Assembly: GCF_000972845.2 (NCBI RefSeq)
Contig: NC_040021.1
Coordinates: 12,056,908-12,120,907 of the forward strand
Direction of reading: 5' to 3'
Source: Larimichthys crocea
Taxonomy: Eukaryota; Chordata; Actinopteri; Sciaenidae
Length of the DNA stretch: 64,000 nucleotides
In this document: positions 50,101-64,000 of the stretch, in pieces
Position numbering within the stretch: position 1 is the first letter of the stretch
Layout of the letters: every line of letters begins with the position of its first letter
Notes under the pieces: generated by a model
Told to the model about the DNA's origin: nothing
The model's database searches: none
Seen by the model: only the letters and a program-made list of their open reading frames with translations
Position numbers and translations under genes: made by a program

Positions 50101-52615
50101 GAGAGAGAGATGGGGAATGACATGCGGGAAAGAGCCACAGGTCGGATTTGAACCCTGGGCTTCAGCAGCAAGGACTGAGCCTTCGTACATGGGGTGGCTG
50201 CTCTACCAACTGAGCTAAACACCGCCCCAAATATATTTCCTTTTTTAATGTCTCAACATGCAAAACTGTGTGAAAATGAGGGCTACAGCTACAGCTGTGA
50301 TCACTTTCATTTGGTAGACATGGCTAGGCTTTTAATTCAGCCTAAAAACCTGGGTTTCCGTTCTGAGTAAGAGTAAGATTATCACACAAACATCAAATGT
50401 AGGAATTAACTTTTTTAGTGACTGATAAATATCAAAGTTTAACCTGTTTCTTGTATAAATTCCAGCTGCAAAAAAAATGCAAGAACAAAAAAATGTAAAA
50501 ATAGATAGGACTCAAACGTAGGTTTTGTCCAGTAGATGTTTAAAACAAATGTTATGTTGCTAGTTGTGCAGTCATGAGGGAGATGACCCTACACTATCAC
50601 CTCCCCAATCAATCACGTACTGTGTTCTAGTTTACGACTAATCGTGTTTTAAAGCCACAAGGCAGTCTCATGTGTAGTTGCTGTACTCAGGTTGAGAGCA
50701 TGATAATCTCTGCAAAATCAGGGTTGTCAGACAAGTCATAGGTCATACATGCAAAGTGTAATAGATGTTACCGTGTTCATCCCACGTCATGCAGCTAAAA
50801 CTCAAGTAATGAAACCCTTCGGTCATGGAAGTGAGTTACGGTAAAAAGAGAATTAAAATCACCCATTAGAAGAGTATATACAAGAATAACATTAAAGAGA
50901 TGTACTGAAGTGTTGTATTCTGCAGTATTACATGAGGAGATTACAATTACCAGACTGGAAGAAAAAGGTTGTGAGTAACAGCTTGATGTCAGAGGGGAAT
51001 GTCTGCTAAATGTTAGATGGCATCAATAAATCACTGTAATGCACATTAAAAAAACATATTTTAAAGATTTTGAAGTCTTTTTTTGCTCTAACTTTTGGCA
51101 GGACCTCTCTCTATAGGCTTCCCCCAACCATGAAGTCAACTTAACAGTGCTGACTGTGTGGAATTAGAGGTCAGTAGTTCACACGAAGAATGCTTAAGCA
51201 ATCATGTAAGCATTTGTGTATACGTGTGTGTGTGTGTGTGTGTAACGAAGGAGTTTAAACCTACATGCGGTGTCTTGCGTGAGCTAACATGCATTATCAT
51301 TATCATTACCATTATCATTACAGCTGGGCTGATATGAATGGAACAAATAGAAAACTGATGAGCTTAGCATAAACTTTGTTACTGATCCTTTTAATTGTTT
51401 TGCCATACTGCTTAAGTGTATAACATAATGTGTATGACATATTCAATTATCCTGATAAGAAGAGATTCTTTTCTTTTTGTTTTAATTTCATTATCATAAT
51501 GCAACATGCAAGAAAACCAGAGTGTAAACTGTCTAAAATCTATACAGACTGCTGCACTGCTCCTCTTCTCTCTAGCATCTATCTGTCTAATATAATAATT
51601 CCTAATTTTTCACTACCTACACCAATTCTGACACTATTCTGAAGATATGAAACTGTAATCAGTCAATCTGACACCAATGCTCTCTATGTTTTGTTTTTTT
51701 AACTGAGTCGGATCACTGTTGTGATGTCTAAGGTAACACGAGACTTTAAAAGTACATCACCTCTTCTTAAGCTATAAGCTGTAACATTCAAACACATGTT
51801 ACAGCTGGTTTCTGTATTGTTTTAGTCGATGTGTACCTGAAAACACACATTTACCGTTGGGAGGAGATTTCTCAATTAGGAAGTGTTGTTTGGTTTGCCA
51901 TGACTTGTCAGGTTATAACTATCCTAATTTACGATATCAGTTAAGTCTTGAGCCAGACCAGAAATAAAGTAGAGAGGTAACTGTTCAGGCTGCTTGTTTT
52001 TGAAGATTCATGTGCGCATAATGTGATGAGGTGTGTGAAGCAACCAAGGTTGGAGTGACCCAGGACACAAAGTGTCGTAAACAACATTTAGTTTCATCAT
52101 CAGTTAATCAGTGTATGAGGAAGCAGTGAATGTGAAGGAGCTGCAGCCAACTGCATATTCATTTTAACTAAATGATCACCTCTTTATTGGAAATCCATAC
52201 ATCTGTTCCAAGAAGCAGGGTTACTAAGAAACCCAGAGCACGATTTTCATTCAGTCAAAGTTCCTGATTTGCAGTTTCCTTGGAATTTATCTAGATAACT
52301 CAGTTAAAGAGCTTCTTGGAACCGGTTACGTTAGCGTTTAAGCAATTTTGTTTTTCAGTGTTCATGGAGGTTCAGTGACGGAGGCCAGGGAGTGTGCGCT
52401 GTAGGAGGAGTCAATTTGTGGCTGAATTAAGCCTCTATGCCCTGACTAAAAATCTAACTAAACTTATTCAAACACTCTTAACAAAACATAGACACACCTC
52501 TGGCATAGACCTGCCGACAACAACAAAAGCGTTTACCTGAGCCTACAGGTGGGTCCAGTTTCCGAGTCTCAGAGGAGGGGTTGCCCGTCTTCCTTGACTC
52601 ACTGTTGGGGTCCAT
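47199..52615 (-). CDS. slc2a12: Facilitated glucose transporter GLUT12
   Basis: Five coding exons on the minus strand: 52615-52537, 49796-48516, 48074-47952, 47555-47423, 47295-47199. All introns are GT-AG and phases agree, giving 570 residues. It is a 12-helix MFS sugar transporter. TM1 holds GYEMGLTSG (about 47-55). The loop 2-3 motif is DRYGRR (94-99). ISPRERRG (about 150-157) follows TM4. PPSPR (210-214) replaces the usual PESPR, as I recall for GLUT12. QQATGQPN (283-290) lies in TM7. A long hydrophilic loop between TM9 and TM10 (about 361-430), with possible N-glycosylation at NHT and NRT, marks class III GLUTs. PETKG (522-526) follows TM12. The start gives a short cytosolic tail MDPNSESRK. 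The family moves glucose and related sugars across the plasma or endosomal membrane. The last exon is inferred from an in-frame acceptor. Human GLUT12 is about 617 residues, so the tail and loop here are shorter. Confidence 0.93.
50030..50233 (-). mobile_element. tRNA-derived SINE in slc2a12 intron 1
   Basis: A 12-base target duplication, 'tatttccttttt', flanks it at 50,018-50,029 and 50,234-50,245. On the minus strand it has a clear tRNA-like head: GGGGCGGTG, box A region TAGCTCAGTTGGTAGAGC and box B GGTTCAAATCC, then a body with TGTCATTCCCC and a short A/T-rich tail. It belongs to the same family as 40,799-41,009, with better preserved box A. It is oriented with the host gene's transcription. 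It is not a functional tRNA gene: the anticodon arm does not fold normally and the body continues past a tRNA. Confidence 0.88.
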
Positions 52616-53111
52616 CGTCAACCACCTCTAACAGCAGACCTATGCAAAACAAAACAAAAAACATGAAACACACAAATCCTTATTATTCTGGACAGAGACA
52701 CGCCTGATACTGAAGTATTTCCTTGATGTAAAAGAACATCATATTCTAATGAGTCACATGAAAGGCTGTCATACCAGTTATGAGCTGTGTTGATGGACTC
52801 TCTATTGTGATAGAAATCTAATTCTTATCAAACTGATAGTGCTCAGTTAGTTTTCTTTACTAGTGTCAATATAATCTTTTAGTTTTACCCAAATTATACT
52901 TACAAAAGTATAGCAAATCTTTTACTTTTATTGAGAAATATAAACATGTTTTCCTACAAAATCCTTTTTTATTTGTCAAAAGTCAAATGCTGTCTAAAAA
53001 CAAGCACCTATACAATATATTTCCCTTAAAACAATCTCAAATCTGCAATACTTTTATTTAAATCGAGAACTATGTGACCAAAACAAAACTAACAAAACTA
53101 ACAACTACTCT

Positions 53112-53201
53112 GTGCTCCTTTACACCTTTCTCAGCTTATGTCCTCCTCTGTAATTCGCTTTGGATAAAAGCGTCTGCTAAATGCAATGTAATGTAATGTA
53201 A
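53112..53201. repeat. SINE 3' tail fragment
   Basis: The phrase 'ctttggataaaagcgtctgc' followed by 'taaatgcaatgtaatgtaat' is the well-known 3' tail shared by fish SINEs and their partner LINEs. The head is missing, so this is a truncated copy inside the inferred first intron of slc2a12. Confidence 0.7.
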
Positions 53202-53306
53202 TAAAAGTAAATAAGACTTTTTAATACTAGCTTTTGCTGCATGAAAACTTTGCACTGTGGACACATTTTGATCAATACCAAAGAAGCACACTAAAAAAAA
53301 ACAGGT

Positions 53307-53380
53307 TATAATATATATATATAGATATATATATATATAGATATTATAGATATATATATATATATATATATATAATATAA
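53307..53380. repeat. (TA)n-rich microsatellite
   Basis: Interrupted AT/TA run with GATA interruptions. Confidence 0.95.
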
Positions 53381-53663
53381 CTATATTATAAACTATACTA
53401 TGTACTTTAGGTCCTAAACTAAGAGGCACATTTTACTTTCTGCAAAAATGCAGTTTAAATTCAATCCCGGTCATTTTAATGATCATCACCTTTCTCTTTT
53501 TTTCCTTTCTCTTTTCTCTGGCGGGTCTTGGTTCAAACTGGTGTCCCTGGATACAAGCAGGCTTCCAAATGAAAGCCCCTGTCATAAATACCAGCTGTGT
53601 GAAGCTCACAATGGACAGCTGGTTCTGTGATACAGAAATGTTGAGTCAAGTACTTAAAAGCTT

Positions 53664-53688
53664 TTATTATTATTATTATTATTATTAC
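53664..53688. repeat. (TTA)n microsatellite
   Basis: About eight TTA/ATT triplets, continuing in a degenerate form to about 53,699. Confidence 0.93.
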
Positions 53689-54081
53689 TACTATTATTTG
53701 TGGCCTGTCTTTGGCATGTGCAAATGGTTTAAGGGACTTTTCCATAGTTGTCACTACTTTCCTACACTTTGCAATAACATCTCATGGTTGTCATAATATA
53801 TTATATAATGACTGTGACTCCTGTGTGTTTTCTGTTATTCAATCCGTGACTAAACGTTGCAAGGTCGTTTCTTTTGGAGACTAAAATCCACAGACCACGT
53901 CTCTGCAGCAAAAAAAAATGCAAATCAAGCGGGTTTCACAGTATGAAAACTTTCAATCAGCCACTGTTTAAGTTGTACTAACACACACATATATATATAC
54001 ATGCAGTGCCACTCTCCTACCTGAGGCCCCGGTCGTGTCTCTGTTGTCAGCTTAGTTTCGTGTTTGTGGGTCCATTCGCTC

Positions 54082-54082
<1 letters not shown>

Positions 54083-54112
<30 letters not shown>

Positions 54113-54113
54113 C
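54083..54113. repeat. (TTC)n microsatellite in probable slc2a12 exon 1
   Basis: About ten TTC triplets, reading (GAA)n on the slc2a12 sense strand. If the inferred first exon is right, the triplet run lies in the 5'UTR. Confidence 0.92.
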
Positions 54114-55171
54114 AAGTTTTCTCTGAACTCCTCCAGTTACGCTCGAGTCGGTACAAGCACGCAACTTGTTTTGGTAAAAACGCTTGTGTAGCCCCGCCCA
54201 CTGTCTTCCCAGACCACCAATGGGAAGCGGGGGATTCGGTGTTTAGAACGCCCGGCGTGAAATCCTATTGGTCCAAACGTGTCTATCAGGTAGCGCCTAT
54301 TGCCTCGGAGTGTATTTATAATAAATACATGGCTGTGGGTAAATAGTCTTGTATGGTTGTGTGGTAAATTGGGTTATTGGATTTTAAATGATTATCTGTG
54401 GCGTTTTCTATGAATTCTAGCTGCAATTATTAGATTATTATGATTATTATAGTTACTTAACCAGCAATAAAACACATCTGTATCAATAATGCTCTTTAGC
54501 TCATACTGCATGTGAAAACAAACGAGAGGGGCCACCTGCTGTTTTGCTCGGTTCCCATGTCCTATTTCTAAGAATGCCGCAGGACTGAGCTGTCACACCT
54601 GCCCTGCTGCTTCACAGATGACAGAATGTAGCCTAATGTGCTTGATACTCTGTTGGCCTGCTTCTCCGTTCAGACATGGCCTATAGAATCCAAAGTTTGA
54701 CCTGTTTTAAACTAGCCTACTGTCATTTGATCCTCTGTCTATGTGTGCAAATGTGTGTGTGTTATATAATGATTCAGTAACTAAGATAACTATGGATGGC
54801 CTAGTTATATGTCAGCAAATAATCATGTGATTATTATAATATTAAAACCTTGACAAACCTCTGTGTGTTAAGTAACCGATTGCTTTAATCATTGCTTTAA
54901 ACACCATGTTGGAATGTAGTTTCACAATTTTAATGATCAGATACACAATCACGTGGCACATAGTCTAACAAACTGTTTGCGTTTGGCTTTTTTAATTCAG
55001 GACAGCCATCTGACCTATCCTGGTCAGCTACCTGAAATAGTATTGTTTTATTAAAGACAGAAATACACAGACGTACCCATTGATAGTCTTAAGGTCAAAC
55101 TTGCATAATGTTGGTTTATGCAAATAAAAACAAATTAATTGACAGGTTTGTTTTAATTTGAAGTAGGCAGT

Positions 55172-55266
55172 GGTGGAAGAAGTATTAAGATCCTTTACTA
55201 TCTGGCAGTACCACTGTGTAAAAACACTGCATTATAAATAAAAGTACTGCATTTAAAAGGTTACTC
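55172..55266. repeat. Teleost interspersed repeat fragment
   Basis: 'ggtggaagaagtattaagat', 'cctttacta', 'gtgtaaaaacactgcatta' and 'aaaagtactgcattt' match a repeat I recall as very common in fish genomes (related short matches at 2,395-2,440 and about 48,290-48,320). The class was not resolved. Confidence 0.55.
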
Positions 55267-56359
55267 AACGACCCTGACAGAATTATGTTATTATATAAAA
55301 AATGTTATATAATTGGACTGCTGATTTATCTATTCATCTATGCCCGTGTACTGTACACATGCAAATAAGCAGATGCATGCACAGATACTATGTCATGTTT
55401 TACTGAATAATGAGTCTGCTGAGGAGGTAAGCATAGCTGCTATTCATCATGACACATACTGTATATAGGGGAGAATTAGAATGATCATGCCACTAAGTCA
55501 AAGGCCAATCCACAAGTATTCCCTTGATCCTCATAGGGATATGACTTAATTGCACCAATACAGATGGCTAACTTGCAACTATATAGCAGTACATTTGATA
55601 CATAAAACGTTTCCGACCCCTGTAGAGACAAGAATTTGTTTTCATTACACTGTGTTTTTGTTACACTGTGTACACTGACTAGCTTTGCATACTAACTGAT
55701 TTAGTCATATATGTGACATGTGATATAGTATCCACAGGATCAAAATTCACATGTTGCAAATAAGACAAACTTTAAACATTAGAGCAATAACACCTGAAAC
55801 TTTGCACTTCCAGCTGTTGGACTTGTTAGACTTGGGCGAGTGTTGTGTGTTGTGCAATGCTGTGATTAAATGATGATCCAGTGATGCTGCAATAGCTATA
55901 CGACATCAGGCTTTTAGGATGAGGGGGAGGAAAACAGTGCCACCACGTGGAACTCCCTACATCAAATGATGTAGTAGTATTCAACCAAGGAAACTGATTT
56001 ATACTGATTTGATTTGATTAACCACAAACACTTGTTTTAAAAAATAATTTAATCAATATTCATGTTGCATGTTGCTAGTAATTAACTGTTACACAACACA
56101 AGAGACACCTCTTTCATCATATATTTTGTTCTTCTTACAGATCCATTTTGCACCCAACATTGCATAGGTGTTTTTAGGGTTTTTAATGAATGGACTTGAT
56201 AAATAGACTTGTATTTAAACTTGTATTTGCTGGTCTACCAACCACTCTACAACACTTATCTCATTCACCCATTAACACACTGATAGCAGAGGCTGCTATG
56301 CATGAATGATACAGTGCTTCCTATCCAAAGCACTCACATTGATACTAGGCTCACCCATA

Positions 56360-56363
<4 letters not shown>

Positions 56364-56417
<54 letters not shown>

Positions 56418-56419
56418 GC
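56364..56419. repeat. Compound (CT)n(CA)n microsatellite
   Basis: About 17 CT units run directly into about ten CA units, followed by a T homopolymer of 17 bases. Confidence 0.97.
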
Positions 56420-59213
56420 TTTTTTTTTTTTTTTTATCTTGCCCAAGATCACTTTGACTGGACTGGTGTAGCAGGAATTGCAGAATCTACTGCTGAGCCT
56501 GAGTAATGTGTTTATTTAGTTGCTTTTGAACCAAGAGCAGAGATATCATGTTGCTGCCTGTCAAAGTGCTTGTAAATCATACTTCAGCCATCATAAAGAC
56601 AAATCTCACAGTATAAAGACAGCAAACAACACTGTGATGCTCTGCTGCTAGAGGGGACACAAGCTCCGAGTATACTCAAACTGCTGGTTGGACTCAATCA
56701 GTTGTGTCCAGTCTATGACGTACAGCAGTACAACAAGATTATGTCAGATCTAAATAAATGACACTGGGCTGGTGGTTAGGGTTGGAGAGCTTAAGGTACA
56801 AGAAACCTTATGTGTCCGTTCTCAAAGTATTTCTTAAAGAGGTGTCAGTGTGTAAGTGTCACTTATCTCATCTTCATCATCCTCATTTCCTCCCATTCTT
56901 GCTGCAGCTTCCACATAGGAAATCATCTTTCAAGTCACTGGCAGAAAACTCATCCCACCACTGGACATTTTTGCCACTGTGACTGTGATTTTTTAATTTT
57001 GACAATATATTATATTAAGTTATGATTTATCCCAATAGTTCAACTTTTACATTTACACTTACAGTTACAGACAGACATGTAATTACAGAATGTAAATGTT
57101 TTAAAGAAATAGTATCAGAATCAGGGTTTGATTTCAAGAAAATCTTAAAGATTTAAAGATTAGTTAAAGATTTAGACTCAGTAGTCACTTTTGTACAGAC
57201 TACACAAGTGGAAAGTCCACTTTTTTAGTGGGTTATCCAGCGTTGGTGGTTCAATACTCCCCCTTTGTCAAAGTGTTATTGAGCGAGACACCAAATCACA
57301 AACTGCTCTTTATAAAAAAACAAAACTGCCTCAAACTGTTTCTGAGTGTGACTTTGTGTCATCTTCAACAAAACAAACACATTCATATAAAACGTTGCCA
57401 TTTTGAACGTTGCCAAATCTGTATCTACAGAGTCATTTTAATACTGAAAATTACTTGTACAAATGTAAACCTCTATATACCTTATTTCAAGGAAACTGTG
57501 CTGTAAATTTATAAATGATGCTGAAGCTGTTGTGCAAGAATACAGACCTCTGAAACTCTGATAAACAGATTGTACCATCCTCATAAGGCATCATAAAGAA
57601 TGATAAAATCGCAGTAATGTCAGTTCTGTATGAAAGACTCTAATTATCAACCACAACAAAAGCTTTACTGTCATGGATTCATCTGCTTCATGCTTCTCAT
57701 CTCATCTTCTGCCTCTACTTTTTCTCTTTAGTCTGTTTCTATAATCTCTAAAATATCTGCCATTCCTCATCTTGCTGCCTCTCAGTGAATTCTGTCTATT
57801 AAAATATTGTTTATGGCATGAATGATCTCAAATGCAGGATCATATTTGTTGTCAGAAAACTTGAGCAGCTGGTTTACTTTATTGGTTCAATGCTTGGCCA
57901 GCAGATGGCAGTGCATGACTACAGCTGCTAAGCAGATCTAAAAATCCTGTAGCACAGAGACTGGAAAGTATTGGAGAGCTATTAATAACCACACAGTACT
58001 CTGATAATATCAAAAAGAATTCACATATGAACACAATTTCTCTACATGTCTACGCGCTTTATTGATTTGGTGCCTTTATTATGGTGGTCAGTCAGCAAAA
58101 AGTAACTTTATTTACCCTGTACAAGAGCTAAAAAACAACAACAATTACAAATACGATGATGGCAAATGCTGGTGTTTAAGTAATAACAGCACACTGATAC
58201 AAAGGCTGCATTGGAAGATAGTGATTTGAATGGTGTGTAATCTCCAATATAACAGGCTTTGTGTAGATCATCATTTCAGATAAATAGCAGCTCCAAAAGA
58301 TGATATCATGATTGTCTTATTCTGAGGAACACTAATGTTCACTGTAGTGACTTTCAAAAATAAGTATTATATTTCTGCTGAACCTTGTGAGAACATGTTG
58401 AACTGGACTTTTTAAGACAGCTTCTCAGACTAACAGTGTCAAACTCTTTGTTGGTCAAGTCCAGAGAGTTAAAACGTTTATGGGTTTCCACCAGGACTCC
58501 TTCCCCACAGTGCTCTTATGATGTAAATCTTTGTGGCAAAATTCCTTTTCCACTTTACCCCCTTTCCCAGGAAGTTAAGGGTCAAAGGTCACCCACACAA
58601 TAACCCCCTGGATCTGTTAGACAGTCTGTGTCCTCCTTAAAGACACCCTGGCAGACTCACTTAAACGTGGACACAACCTTGAACTCCAGTAGAAGGACAA
58701 CACACCAACCTGCTGTCATCTCATTAGAGACATTATGTATTATTCCTACTTTAATTATCATTCACTCAATTATAGCTTCTGCATTAAAAAAAATCAATAT
58801 TCCTCTTTCACAGTATAATGCCGCTCTGCTGAGCAAACCCTGAATGGCCTTATCAGTCAATAATTTGCCCACAAATAGATCTGGTCTGCACGCTTGGACG
58901 TCACTCTCATCATTGTATAAGGCTGCTGACGCATGAAGTGGGGGGCAAAGTCCGTTTACACTAATGTAGGACATTTGGAAATTTTCAGTAGTACAACCAG
59001 GACCAGTAAATGTTTAACATTTACACTTCATTCTTTACATTTTTTAGTTTATTCTCTATAACTTTTATTATTTTATTTACCAGCATAGTCAAGACAAATG
59101 ATGACCTGCATATTTCAAACTAAAGGAAAAATCCATAATATGAAGACATTTCATGTAGACCACCACTCACCAATAATTAAAAACAAGCTTATAAGATGTA
59201 ATAAAGTTAAACT

Positions 59214-59219
59214 TTTATT
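59214..59219 (-). terminator. sgk1: sgk1 polyadenylation signal
   Basis: AATAAA on the minus strand in the context GCAATAAAAGTT, 1,338 bases downstream of the sgk1 stop codon. This gives a 3'UTR of about 1.36 kb, consistent with the long 3'UTR known for this gene. Confidence 0.6.
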
Positions 59220-60556
59220 GCAAACCAAACATGGTCACATAAATCTGAAACAATTTTACAATTTACAGTACATTTAACATGAATTGTTACATACATATTT
59301 AAGCATACCTTTAGTCATTTTTTGTTCAATATACATTAAAACTAGTACACATAACTCCAAATATACAAACAAACTTAAATACCGTCAAACTGCATTACAG
59401 CAATATTAAAATGGAATGTTCAGTTTCGATGTCGTCAGCCCGCCTGAAGGCTGCCGTTACATTATTGTGAGGCGAATGGAAGACTATATGAGGGGGACAC
59501 AGTTGGCAAGCAGAACTACACAGACACTTCTGAACACACTCTCTTTCTCACCTAGCAGCAGTGCTCTTTCTTTCTCTCACTCTCTCTCAAACAGCATTAC
59601 CTTTATTGTTTTATGTGCAAATGTAGATATGAAACATCGTTTGAGTTCCTACGTCTCGCGTGTTAAAGACAGAACAGGTGTATTAACTATGCCGCTACAT
59701 CGTTCCTCTCTGGTGACTTTTAAAATAGATTAAAAACAGCTCCTCCCACCTGAAGTCAGGTGTAGAGCGGAGACATCAAAGTTGACACGGACAAACCCAA
59801 AAGATGTGAATTCTGATGGAGAGAAAAAATAAAGGCACATTTGAGAGAAAAAAATAACAATAACATCCCCCTCTGTAACATTCAACTTCTAATGACTCCC
59901 TTTTTGAAACACACAGAAACTAAATGAGAAGAAACTAAAGCACCAAAATGTCACCTCCAAGCTACTCATTCAAACTCAACAGGTATGTCCCCGTGCGTGA
60001 TTAGACAGAATCTCAAAAGAGGGAAGATGTTCCGCTACAGAGATGAAGATGAAAATCCTTTTCAGGGCTGGTACAGTACGGTCCAGCCTTCCTCTTTTGA
60101 GAAAAGGTGGAAGTTGGTGTGTGTGTGTGCTTGTCGGTTGTGGCTTCAGGGTCAAGGTGGGCTTTTAAGCTGCCTGAGCTATGTGCAAAGGACCTCCACT
60201 ATTGGGTAAGAGACAGGAAACTGAAGGTTGCAGAGTATTTGTGTCTGTTGAAGAATTTGTGCGTTGGTACATCAGAGTAGTAAGATGGTATATTTCAACC
60301 CTGATGAGTCTTTAAATTATGGCAGACATCCTCTTGTAGCAAGACTTCTTAAACGCATTCAAGAGTTGGAGAGATTATGGCAAGTACACATGTATTGATT
60401 CTTTGCAGATGCAGTTGCAGGGGTTGGTTTTTCAGAAATATCCATCACCCTGATGGGAAATGTAAGGTGGGGTCAAGATGCAAGTCCATGGACACGCCAC
60501 AGTTCATGTCCCTTAGGTCTGAATTGGTATCCATGTTGAGTGCCTGTGTTTAAATC

Positions 60557-63881
<3,325 letters not shown>

Positions 63882-63960
63882 GATGTGAAGAGTTGAACAG
63901 CAGCTCTGCACTCATGAAGTACCCAAAGGCAAATACAACTATCTTGGCTTTTGGCTCTAG

Positions 63961-63967
63961 TTTTATA
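63961..63967 (-). promoter_or_regulatory. sgk1: sgk1 TATA box
   Basis: On the minus strand TATAAAA lies 80 bases upstream of the sgk1 start codon, predicting transcription start near 63,930-63,938 and a leader of about 50-57 bases. The rest of the promoter, where steroid-response elements would be sought, lies outside the window. Confidence 0.65.
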
Positions 63968-64000
63968 ACAGGAGGAGGAAGAGAGGAGGTGCCTCCCCCT

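Larger units (their letters stand above)
52639..54330 (-). promoter_or_regulatory. slc2a12: slc2a12 5' region: noncoding exon and promoter
   Basis: An acceptor-like site (pyrimidine-rich tract, then GCATAG ending at 52,640) lies just upstream of the start codon, so the coding exon probably begins at 52,639 and a 5' exon lies further away. A good donor, CTCAG/GTAGGAG, is found at 54,021/54,020. It lies below a CpG-containing region with CCAAT motifs on opposite strands at 54,217-54,221 and 54,267-54,271. I infer exon 1 near 54,021-54,180 with the promoter above it. Transcript data would be needed to fix the start. Confidence 0.5.
54331..59190. other. Intergenic region between slc2a12 and sgk1
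   Basis: AT-rich sequence lies between the slc2a12 promoter and the sgk1 3' end. I see no supportable coding sequence. It contains an interspersed repeat fragment (55,172-55,266) and a compound CT/CA microsatellite (56,364-56,419). Confidence 0.6.

Noticed and set aside
50100..50233. A tRNA gene on the minus strand
   Set aside because: Box A and B are present, but the element has a long non-tRNA body, a tail and target-site duplications, so it is a SINE.
53925..54164. Glu-rich open frame on the minus strand
   Set aside because: It is made by the GAA triplet array in the inferred slc2a12 5' exon and has no conserved sequence.

Overview
The window is vertebrate nuclear DNA, most likely from a ray-finned (percomorph-type) fish. 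The support is compact genes with GT-AG introns, very abundant CA/GT microsatellites, tRNA-derived SINEs, a Tc1-like transposon relic, and intact orthologues of the vertebrate TCF21 - TBPL1 - SLC2A12 - SGK1 block (human 6q23.2). Nothing prokaryotic, viral or CRISPR-like was seen.

Layout. 1-9,582 is gene-poor and microsatellite-rich, with two diverged copies of an old teleost repeat. 9,583-13,400 holds an intact gene for a secreted C1q-domain protein (10,318-11,271). A fixed 10-N gap follows at 13,401-13,410. 13,411-17,094 is a second, slightly shorter copy of 9,583-13,400, full of small indels that break the C1q frame; it looks like two overlapping contig ends that were never merged. tcf21 (two coding exons, minus strand) occupies 18,093-19,403. 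19,404-39,200 is a roughly 20 kb gene-free interval of unique sequence, microsatellites and old repeats. tbpl1 (six coding exons, plus strand) covers 40,285-44,485, with a CpG-type promoter near 39.2-39.6 kb and a 3'UTR to about 46,050. slc2a12 (five coding exons, minus strand, convergent with tbpl1) covers 47,199-52,615, with a probable 5' noncoding exon near 54.0-54.2 kb. 54,331-59,190 has no gene. sgk1 (ten coding exons, minus strand) covers 60,557-63,881, with a TATA box at the right edge of the window.

The genes are neighbours by conserved synteny, not members of one pathway: a mesodermal bHLH factor (tcf21), a TBP-related initiation factor (tbpl1), a class III sugar transporter (slc2a12) and a stress/steroid-induced AGC kinase (sgk1). 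SGK family kinases regulate membrane transporters, so a link between sgk1 and slc2a12 is conceivable but is not shown by this sequence. I assembled coding exons by hand from reading frame, splice consensus and recalled family sequences. All junctions keep phase, and the predicted lengths are 170 (tcf21), 188 (tbpl1), 570 (slc2a12) and 431 (sgk1) residues.

I found no convincing novel multigene system. The observations most worth checking are the probable false duplication around the gap, the minus orientation of tcf21 relative to tbpl1, the nested transposon in a tbpl1 intron, the overlapping upstream ORF of sgk1, and the alternative C-terminus created by the last intron of slc2a12.
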